Shown here: positions 56,395 to 64,000 of the stretch, in pieces
Numbering within the stretch: position 1 is the stretch's first letter
Layout of the letters: every line of letters starts with the position of its first letter
The notes under the pieces: generated by a model
Seen by the model: only the letters and a program-made list of their open reading frames with translations
The model's database searches: none
Told to the model about the DNA's origin: nothing
Program-made: the position numbers and the translations under genes
Source: Limnanthes douglasii subsp. nivea
Taxonomy: Eukaryota; Streptophyta; Magnoliopsida; Brassicales; Limnanthaceae
Direction of reading: 5' to 3'
Assembly: GCA_036936605.1 (NCBI GenBank)
Contig: JAUPFV010000005.1
Location: 234,513,770-234,577,769, forward strand
DNA: 64,000 nucleotides

Positions 56395-56517
56395 CGTCTC
56401 GCATCTCTCACTCAACGGGAAACATGTTACCTACTAAGGGATGTCGTATTCTGAAAAAAAAAAACTCCTCTATAGACAACCGATTATTGGCATCACATGG
56501 TATGTGACTACTGGAAT

Positions 56518-56678
56518 ATTCTACCTTTGAGCAGCCGTATGTTTTGCGAAAACCCTAAAACAATGAACTACAAAACTAGTAATTTTATTCTTATATCTAC
56601 TGGAATATTCTGCCTTTGAGCAGCCGTATGTTATGCGAAAACCCTAAAACAATGAACTACAAAACTAGTAATTTTATT
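56518..56678. repeat. 79-bp tandem duplication
   Basis: CTACTGGAATATTCT starts at 56518 and again at 56597; the units run through CAATGAACTACAAAACTAGT with two or three differences. Confidence 0.95.
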
Positions 56679-56785
56679 GATTCGAGAAGATTATTCAACC
56701 TTTTTTTACAAAACCCTTAGCCCTGTATTTATATTATTTTGGCCGTAACTCCCCTATAAATCACAAACATTTAATGGGCAGTGAT

Positions 56786-57580
56786 TAGGGGCAGATTTAG
56801 AGGGGATATGGGTATTCCCGGGACAACCTTAAATCAATGATATAAATTTAGTATAGTGGTAAAGATCTCTTCTAAAATACTAGAGGTCATGAGTTTAAAT
56901 TTTACTAGATACCCAAAAATATATTTTTTTACTTCTTTTTTACATTCTTTTATTTTTATCTCTTTCTTAACTTCTCTCGAACATTTACATTTAACATTCT
57001 TTTATTTTTATTTCTTTTACTTTAGTAAGTCTCTTCAGTTTCTCTCTTTGTTAAATTCTCTTAAAAAAAACAACATCGAACAAAGGAAAACTGTAAGTCA
57101 TTTCTCTCATTGTTAAATTATCTTAAAGAAAAGTAACATTGAACAAAGGAAAACTGTAAGTCCATATAAATGTTTTTTCTTAATGAATTTGTAATATTTT
57201 CTATTTTCTATTTTATATTAATTGATTTTTTTTATTATGTATCATATTTTGTAATCTTTTATATGGAAATAATATTTTTTATTTAAGAAAATTATTGTAC
57301 TAATTCTTTTAAAGAAAATTAATGTCTTAAACGTATTTAATCAAAGTATTGTATAAATGTTTTTTCTACAGTTGATGATTTAGATACTATTAAACGCTTT
57401 TAAGGTATGAGTAAAAGGAGAATGCATTTACGTTAGGACTATACTATATTTTCATTTTGAGTTAGTAATCGAAATATTTACCTATGTTTAATATGCGATA
57501 TTAGTATATCTATCTTTTATTGATTTTTTTTCATAATTTTTTTTGGGATACCCTAAATTTTGGTCTTGGATCCGCCCCTG
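56786..57580. mobile_element. hAT-like MITE
   Basis: Ends TAGGGGCAGATTTA and, on the other strand, CAGGGGCGGATCCA are inverted repeats of the CAGGGGCGGA type common in plant hAT derivatives; GGGTATTCCC and its partner GGGATACCC extend the similarity. Flanks GCAGTGAT and GCCATGAC may be a decayed 8-bp target duplication. No transposase inside. Confidence 0.55.
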
Positions 57581-58198
57581 GCCATGACCATCATTAAACT
57601 AATTACCACAAATTCCCTTTAATCATGGTCCTTGGATATTTGACTGTTGACTATCTTTCCTTGATTAGTGGCCTTTAATATAGTCTACAATACTAACTTC
57701 ATTAACACTTGTCAACGTAACAGTTAGTTTCACAACTTGTCGTGCTGAGCATTCTTTGTAGTTTTTCCCGGTGGGTGCTAAGGCTGCCCTGTCTGCCCAG
57801 GCCAGGTCTAATGCCGACTTATTTTGGTCGAGCGATGTCGCACACTATGTTCCTCGAGCGTGCTTTCTTCTGATTGTGTTCTGCTCAACTATAGCTGAGT
57901 GCGGACTAGCCCTTCTGTATTTGCTTTGACCGAGCGTGCGTACTTCTAGTCGAGCTCTGCTCGACGTAAGTTTGAGTGCGCTCGGCCTCGTATCTCTCCT
58001 GCTCGGATTGAGCGTTTCGTCTGCTTTTCCAGTCTTTCTTTTCGTCTCACTCTATATTGTCCTGATCGGCTTCACTCTGCTGTGCTTTGTTAGGTTTTGT
58101 CTTGCTCTGCTCTGCTTTCATTGGTTCTACTTTGTCTAGTTCCGCTCGGCTTGGACGTCTATCCTTCATATTGGTTGTGGGTACCTATTCCCTTATCA

Positions 58199-58820
58199 CG
58201 GTTCCCCTAGTCCAAATAGTAAATGTGAAACAATCACTGATTGGAATAAAAAATAAACAAGAATATGAAAAAAGATGTGGGTGGCGTGTCAATCGCTGAT
58301 TTGATAGCGTGTGACGATTTAGTTCGATTTTCTGACAAGTTACTGTAGAAAATCGTCCTAAACGTGTAAGTTCTCGATGAAGGAGTCGTCAGGTGTCATC
58401 ATTATGACGACAGTTGAATAAGTGAACCGTTTGGGTAATTATTTAGAGGGTTTTTTCAAAAATCTAAGTCTTTATTCTGAAAAGATACTTTGTGAGCATT
58501 TGCTTGAAAGAAAGTTGGAGAGGAGAATCAGTGTTGTTGTCGCGTTTTAACCGGTATTTTGATACACTCGTTGGAGAATTCGCCAAAGATATCATCGGAG
58601 AGCAGAGGACTAAAAATGTATGTATTCTCTTGTGGGTCTTCTACTCGTAGTTTGGGTAGATAATATAACGGGAAATTGAAATGGGTTAAGGGGTGTGTAG
58701 GATCTTGAGAATGCATGATTTGTTGTATCAAATACTGGGTTTATTAAGATGAAGGTCACACGTCATGTGGTGAAACCCTAATCTTATAACCACTGTTGGG
58801 TAATTGCGATAGGTTTATTC
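58199..58820. other. Leader of element V's extra ORF
   Basis: Between the putative LTR and the ATG at 58821. The purine-tract candidate is at its left edge. I found no G-box plus TATA module like that of elements I to III. Confidence 0.4.
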
Positions 58821-60369
58821 ATGGCGCCAAAGAAAACAATGAAGAAGAAAACATTGGAAGTGAAATCGAAGTATGAGGAGATGGCGGTTTTAAAGGAGTA
58901 TTTTGCCAAAATTACACTGAAGTATGGGTACCTAACTGATGGATCCCTAATAGAGTTTAGAAGTAGATATGGGTTTCCCGTCGATGTGACCGTTAGGGTG
59001 CCTCGAGTGGGAGACCACCCTTATACAACGAAGGAGGGGGAGCCTCTTCTTTGCTACCTGCCATTAACACTCTGCCATCTTCTGTGGTGAATTTGGTAAT
59101 GAAGTCTGCCCCATTTTCACAAAGGAAGCTGGCGCTGGTTGATGGAACCATTGGAGGTCAGGTGAAGGATGCTGGTAATGTACAGGTAGAGGAGAAGGAG
59201 AAATCCTCTAGAAATGTGCCAGAGGTAGTAGTGATTGATGATAAGGCCCCAGAAGCAGATGGTGGGTTTAAGGAAAAGAATGTGCCCCCTCATGTGGCAC
59301 AAAGGATGAAGAACTTTGTGCATGGCCTTGGGTCAGGGGCGTCATTGGTAAATGTCGTGATGCCTGAGACCTTGCAGTCGGAGAGGTTAGAAGAAGTTAG
59401 GGATGGGGTTCATCAACTCCCTCAGCATATTGAAGCGCTGCCAGAGCCGTCAGTGAAGCTGGTAATGCCTGCGGCTTCCCAGATGATCATTGATCGGGTC
59501 TGACATGGTTCGAACTTGTAGTTCTGCGATACGCTGCCAATGAGCGAGATATTGCAGCACCAATTGGAGTTGGCTTTGGAGGTAAGTGTTGTGGTGTTTA
59601 AACTGCGATTTATTTAGTTGACTGTAATATATACTAGAAAATTAGTGTTTTACGATGTGTTGTGCAGATGCAATATAACTCGCATGCTCTGGCGTATGGG
59701 CGCATGTCCTCACTAAACGCCCGGGCGATGGAGAGGTAGAAACCGGAGCCCATGTTGTTTTGGCTCCGTGCAAGGGCTCACTACTGAACTGGCTCGGTTC
59801 AAAAATGCGTTTGGACTGGCTAAGCGGCAGGCAGAGAAGGCACAGAAAGAGAACGAGGAGCTATTGCGTCAACTGGGGAAGGTATGTGATGAGCGGGATG
59901 CAGGAGTAAGAAGTGCTTAGAGACGCTGACGAGCACAACACTTTTGACGGTGCAGAATAAAGAACTGTTGAAGAAGAACGAAGCCCTCGTCGCACAGAAC
60001 TCGCAGCTGATGGAGCAAAGCATGCGTCAAGCGACCAAGGTGGAAGAACATGCCTCCAAGGTGGTTGACCTCTCAGTGGAGCTGGATGATGTGAAAATTC
60101 AGTTGGCTGAACTGTGGAGGAAACAAGAAGAGAGGCGCGGCGAGGTGGCTGAATTGAAGAAAAAGGTTGTTGCCGACTTAGAAGCCAGGGAGCGCCAGGT
60201 TATGCAAGTGGCATTAGGAAAAGTTCAGAAAGATAAGGTGAAGTTGGTGGCTGAGTTGAAGGCCCTTAATCCAGACATGGATTTTGGTCCTTATAAAAAA
60301 TTGCTCCTAGTGGTGGAGACAGGAAAGGCAGGTGTCGCTGATGTAGCGGCGAATCCTACTGATACATAG
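58821..60369 (+). pseudogene. Extra ORF of gypsy element V
   Basis: Antisense to pol, as in the other elements, but diverged. MAPKKTMKKKTLEVKSKYEE, then KYGYLTDGSLIEFRSRYGFP and VTVRVPRVGDHPYTTKEG, the N-terminal part of a Transposase_28/plant-mobile-like domain; the rest of the domain is missing (deletion near 59050). A linker frame (59051-59503) follows, then an intron at 59582-59667, then MQYNSHALAYGRMSSLNARA. A long coiled coil ends the protein: QAEKAQKENEELLRQLGK, frameshift near 59910, LKKNEALVAQNSQLMEQSMR, VVDLSVELDDVKIQLAEL, to NPDMDFGPYKKLLLVVETGK. Function unknown. Confidence 0.65.
59582..59667 (+). other. Intron in the extra ORF of element V
   Basis: GTAAGTGTTG...TTGTGCAG; joining the sides gives LEHQ-like ELALE-MQYNSHALAYGR in one frame. 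It lies further downstream in the protein than the intron of elements I to III. Confidence 0.65.
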
Positions 60370-60959
60370 TGTAGGAGAAAATTTGTAAAGACATTATATT
60401 TTGGAATGCCAAAAACTTAACTTGCTTGTGTAACTTAACTTGTGTATTTTGTTGGATGATTTGTAAAAATTGTATGACGCGTGTTTATACTTTTAAGCTG
60501 TTCAGATAAGGAACTTTTTTTGTAAGATCAAGCATGGTAGGGCTCATTGCGTAACTTATGGTTAACAAAGTGGCCATAGTTGAGTTCATGGAGCGACCGG
60601 TTTGGCCATTTGCGTAACCCAGTGTGCTTGGAGTAGTTCGCGTTTAATAATACATGAGTGCGGTATTGAGCACAGTATGGCCCGTTAACATAGCCCAGCG
60701 GGCATGACCAATTATCCCGTTTGTCATATGTATTAGAACTTGTCTAAGTGTGGCACAGTATGGCCCCTATTGCCTAGCCTTTTAGGCGTGGTCCGTGACC
60801 CTGTGGCGGATTTACAGAAAATAAGTATAAACACAAAGTTGGCGAAAACGATAAATGTATTGATAATAGATAAGTAAATGCCTCATTAAAAAACCCTTAT
60901 GTGCCATCAGAAGGTAAAAAGACCACATCTAGAATTTTACATCGCGGTGTGGTATAACT

Positions 60960-62187
60960 TAGGATAGCTTATGTTCCATGGGTGTTTTAGGGCTTTGCCT
61001 TCAGCATCGGCGAGGCGGAATGCTCCATGATAGCCTTTGGCATATATGGTGTAGGGCCCGTCCTAATTAGGACCAAGCTTCCCGAGTTTCTGGTCGCCTA
61101 CTCCTTGGAAAATCTTTTTTATAACGAGATCACCGACGTGAAAGGTCCGCAGCCGAAGTCGGGAATTAAAATGGCTACGCATCAGGCTTTTTAATGCTCT
61201 GCTCGTACGCGCGCCTGGTCGCGCCCTTTCTCAATCAAGTCGACGTCTGCCGCTCGCCCAGCGTCATTATCTGTTTCAGAATAAGAAACAATACGATGAG
61301 AAGTGATCAGTATTTCAGCTGGTACAATGGCTTCGGTTCCATAGACTAGGGAAAAGGGATTCGCGCCCGTGGTGGCCTTTGGTGTTATTTGATATGCCTA
61401 TAACACGTCGGCTAGCTTGTCCGGCCAGCTTATTTTTTCCTCATTGAGTTTTTTCTTGATGCCGTCGAGGATGGTACGGTTGGTGACCTCAACTTGTCCG
61501 TTCGCTTGTGGGTAGCATGGGGTTGCAAAGTGTTGCATGATGCCAAATTTATCGCAAAAGGCGGAGAGTGCTTTGTTTTGGAATGGGGGCCTATTATCCA
61601 TCATTAGAACTTGCGGTATGCCAAAGCGTGCAAGTATTTGGTTATGTATGAAGTCACATACCTTCTAGGATCGGTTGCGCACCAGTGGTTTGGCCTCTAC
61701 CCATTTGGTAAAGTAGTTGACTGCGACGATTAAAAAATTTTGTTTGCACGTAGCCATCGGCAAAGGTCCAACGAGATCGATTCCCCATTTGTAGAAGGGG
61801 CAAGGATTAGGGCTAAATGTCATTGGCTCTCCCAGCTTATGAGCAGAGTTAGCATATTTCTGGCATGCATGATATTGTTGAACTAAGTGTACGGCGTCGG
61901 CGGCGAGTTCGGGCCAATAAAATCCTGCAAGAAGGAAATGACGAATGAGGCTTCGGTGGTCGCAGTGCGCCCCGGAGTCTCCTGCATGTAAATCATGAAG
62001 GACTGATGAAGCTTTCTCTTTGTTTAAGCAGCGAAGGAGTGGCCTGGTTGTGCTCTTCATGTATAGGGTGTTGTCAAGCAGGCAATATTTGGCCGCTTTA
62101 ACCTGGAATGTACGGGTGATAACTTTATCTTATGGCATATTGTCGTGGGTGAGGTACTCGATGAAGGGGTTGCGCCAATCATGGGTA
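60960..62187 (-). pseudogene. Ty3/gypsy integrase of element V, decayed
   Basis: Leftward: TRPLLRCLNKEKASSVLHDL, the zinc finger HAGDSGAHCDHRSL with YHACQKYANSAH (first Cys of the CxxC pair replaced by Tyr-His), WGIDLVGPLPMAT, VNYFTKWVEAKPL (62050-61680), then NRPPFQNKALSAFCDKFG (normally DNGPQF) and QANGQVEVTNRTILDGIKKK (61600-61440), then C-terminal pieces to about 60980. It is cut at 62192 by element IV. Confidence 0.8.
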
Positions 62188-62192
62188 TCGCT
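62188..62192. repeat. Left target duplication TCGCT of element IV
   Basis: Five bases directly before the TG of the LTR. The matching copy should lie beyond the window's right edge. Confidence 0.4.
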
Positions 62193-62552
62193 TGATGAGC
62201 CCGAAAATATTCGCACTCAGGGGCAATTTGGACAATAATCACCCACTGAACCATCCGAACAAGACAAAAGTGTTAAATAACTAATCACCTTTTGACTAAG
62301 CTAATTGTTAATCTGCTTAATAAACTAATAGGTTTTTGAACTCGACCCGGTTTCATAAGTTTGACCTGAAAGCCCATGTGGTCCATAATCAAGGGTATAA
62401 ATACTCAACCACTTTCATTAATGAGGGTAATGAACATTTAATACAACCAGGCAGCTTAAATCTCTCACTACAAAACACTTAAATATTTAATACCTTTGAA
62501 ACACCACAAAATATATGACCAAATTACCCTCAGTCGAAAATAATCCATACCA
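62193..62552 (+). repeat. 5' LTR of gypsy element IV (360 bp)
   Basis: TGATGAGCCCGAAAATATTC...AATAATCCATACCA with TG/CA ends, alignable in reverse with the LTR of element III. TATAAATA at 62396-62403 is the gag-pol TATA box. It interrupts the integrase of element V. Confidence 0.85.
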
Positions 62553-62572
62553 AATTGGTGACCACAGTGGGA
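62553..62572 (+). promoter_or_regulatory. Primer binding site of element IV
   Basis: AATTGGTGACCACAGTGGGA directly follows the LTR, matching the position and sequence of the element II site. Confidence 0.6.
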
Positions 62573-62624
62573 GGAGAAGGTGCCTGAATCTAGCATTCAA
62601 AACCATCAAGAAAAACCAGTTCGG

Positions 62625-64000
62625 ATGAATCCGGACGAGCAGGTAGTGCCACCAGCTTTTCCTGAATTGGTGGGAGAAAATGATGAATATACGATCGAAG
62701 AGCGAGACAAGTTGAAAGGTGAGATAGAAGCCTTGAGGGCTACTAAAACAGTAAAGATGGGCTTGAAAGAAAAATCGAAAGTGTCGGCTATTCACAATAC
62801 TGACAACCCGAGAGAGCATGACCCATCAGCAAAAACCCATGTGAGTACTAAAAAGACTCATGCTAGCTCTAAGAAGTCTCTCCGGTTTAAACCGGTAGAG
62901 AGCTCAGATTCAGACTGAGTATCCTCTAACAGCTTCTCGAATGAAGAGGGAGTTGAGGATTCCCTGTCATCCAGCAGTGATGAAGGTAGGTCTAAGAAGA
63001 AGCAAAAGTTGGTCAAAAAATATTCAAGAAAGAGGGACAGGCATGGAAGGTTGAAAAGGCATCTAGGTAAAGGGTCATCTCATAGCCACAACCATGGCCG
63101 AAGATATATAGACGAGCTGTTGATGGATCCTTTCGCTTTCCATGATGAACCAGGTATCTTTGCAACTCCTAATGAAGATACTGTGTTTAGTCGTGGCCGG
63201 ATTTGGAGACAATCTCCATTGTCTTCCAAGATACTGTCCGGAAACCTTCCTAAGAGGTTTAATAGTACAAAGATGGAAAAATACGATGGGAGCAAAGATC
63301 CAGATAATCATCTCGAGCAGTTTAAAAACTTTATGATGAACTTTGACGATGATGATAAGTTGCTTTGTAGAGCATTCTCTCAATCTTTTACGGGGAGTGC
63401 TCTGAAATGGTATAATAGCCTGCCTCGGGGCTGCATCCGGAATTTTGATACCTTTTGGGTGGCCTTTTGAAGGCAGTTTGTTGGAAGTAAGGAGGTTAAG
63501 GGCAATGGAGACACTATTATCCATTGTGCCCAAGTACCAAAATGAATCATTAAAAAAAAATATAAGGCGCTTTGTGAACACCAAGAATGGACTAGCTGAT
63601 TGCTTTGAACAAGTAGCAATAGCTTCTCTAAGACAGGGTCTGAACCCTGGCAATTTGGCCGATTCGGTAACCAGGAAGAAAGCCATGACGTGGGGCGGTT
63701 TACTGAATCAAGTGGGAAATCAAATCAATGTGGATGAAACGAAGAAGACTAGGGTGCATAGGCAAGTAAGATCGGCCCCAGCTGCACCAAACCAGAACCA
63801 GAATCAGTCTGGGTACAAGGCCAAAGAAACCGGACAGGGTCCCAATAGGGCCAAGGCTCAATCTCACCCAGCACCAGCTCAAAGCTATCAATCTAGAAAT
63901 AAGCGGGGGCCTTGGGTCCAACCGGAGTGGTTTGTCGAATTAAAAGAAAAAATGGCAACCATCTATGACAAAACAAAAGATGAAGTACATTTTAGGAAGC
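62625..64000 (+). pseudogene. Ty3/gypsy gag of element IV, runs off the window
   Basis: First ATG at 62625 (MNPDEQVVPPAFPELVGEND, EERDKLKGEIEALRAT). An in-frame TGA at 62916 is followed in the same frame by a Ser/Lys-rich linker and the gag core: FHDEPGIFATPNEDTVFSRG, KMEKYDGSKDPDNHLEQFKN, MMNFDDDDKLLCRAFSQSFT, FDTFWVAF. A second TGA at 63468 and a frameshift near 63540 follow, then CFEQVAIASLRQGLNPGNL and RGPWVQPEWFVELKEKMA to the edge. gag packages the genomic RNA; this copy cannot make a full protein. It shows what gag N-terminus element III has lost. Confidence 0.8.

Larger units (their letters stand above)
56508..58198 (-). repeat. Putative 3' LTR of gypsy element V
   Basis: The inner end CTATTCCCTTATCA (58198) followed by CGGTTCCCCTAG (a purine tract on the minus strand) fits an LTR end. 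The outer end is proposed at TGGTATGTGACTACTGG by analogy with the TGGTATGG ends of elements III and IV. It would be about 1.7 kb including a hAT-like MITE and a 79-bp duplication. The partner LTR lies outside the window. Confidence 0.35.

Noticed and set aside
57936..58139. Membrane protein of 67 codons
   Set aside because: Hydrophobic run produced by repeated CTGCTC/TTGCTC in a T-rich LTR region.
59881..59955. Second intron in the element V extra ORF (GTATGT...GTGCAG)
   Set aside because: The sequence between reads as coiled-coil coding (CDERDAGVRSA, then a frameshift into LTVQNKELL), so a frameshift explains it better.
1..64000. tRNA or rRNA genes
   Set aside because: No cloverleaf or rRNA core was noticed on reading; a covariance-model scan would be needed to exclude them.

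Overview
This is eukaryotic nuclear DNA from a flowering plant. It is AT-rich and dominated by LTR retrotransposons of plant type, with plant MULE and foldback elements, (TA)n microsatellites and GT-AG introns. I see no complete single-copy host gene except possibly a short ubiquitin-like gene at 5938-6252. The species cannot be told from the sequence; a dicot is a guess.

Layout. 1-1618: 5' end of a Ty1/copia element on the minus strand (178-bp LTR, initiator-Met primer site, gag, protease). 3190-4780: a rotted copia reverse transcriptase/RNase H. 5938-7403: a ubiquitin-like gene and, tail to tail with it, a RAD23 pseudogene. 9345-12905: a decayed Mutator-like transposase gene whose flanks and intron hold arrays of GAGTTG/CAACTC hairpins. 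13154-19143: an LTR-less Ty3/gypsy fragment. 20470-26286: a CENP-B-type helix-turn-helix remnant, a dimeric MULE-like non-autonomous element with 9-bp target duplications, and a 1.9-kb foldback element. 27090-52458: a Russian doll of gypsy elements. 55619-56100: a TRIM-like element. 56508-62192: a divergent gypsy element carrying a hAT-like MITE. 62193-64000: the start of another gypsy element inserted into it.

The nest is resolved to the base. Element I (27711-~52458, right end lost) is inserted next to an older remnant of the same class. Element II (28824-48559, 364-bp LTRs, target duplication GCCAT) sits inside the extra ORF of element I. Element III (31437-41682, 407-bp LTRs, target duplication GTATC) sits inside the extra ORF of element II. 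By hand count the LTR pairs differ at about 10% (II) and 2.5% (III), matching the nesting order.

These gypsy elements look like the Tat group. Gag-protease-RT-RNase H-integrase is on one strand, driven by a TATA box in the LTR. A second gene lies between the 3' LTR and pol on the opposite strand. It encodes a protein with a Transposase_28/plant-mobile-type domain, a basic patch, a coiled coil and an acidic tail. Elements I, II and III each carry a G-box plus TATA module (in II the TATA is now a TA microsatellite) upstream of this gene, and five copies, including the II-type fragment at 13154 and a repair-copied segment, keep a small spliceosomal intron at one place. The antisense arrangement explains how an intron survives in a retroelement: the genomic RNA carries it in reverse and cannot splice it.

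Nothing here is an intact autonomous element. The youngest (III) has lost part of reverse transcriptase, and its 5' end has been replaced by a copy of its own flank.
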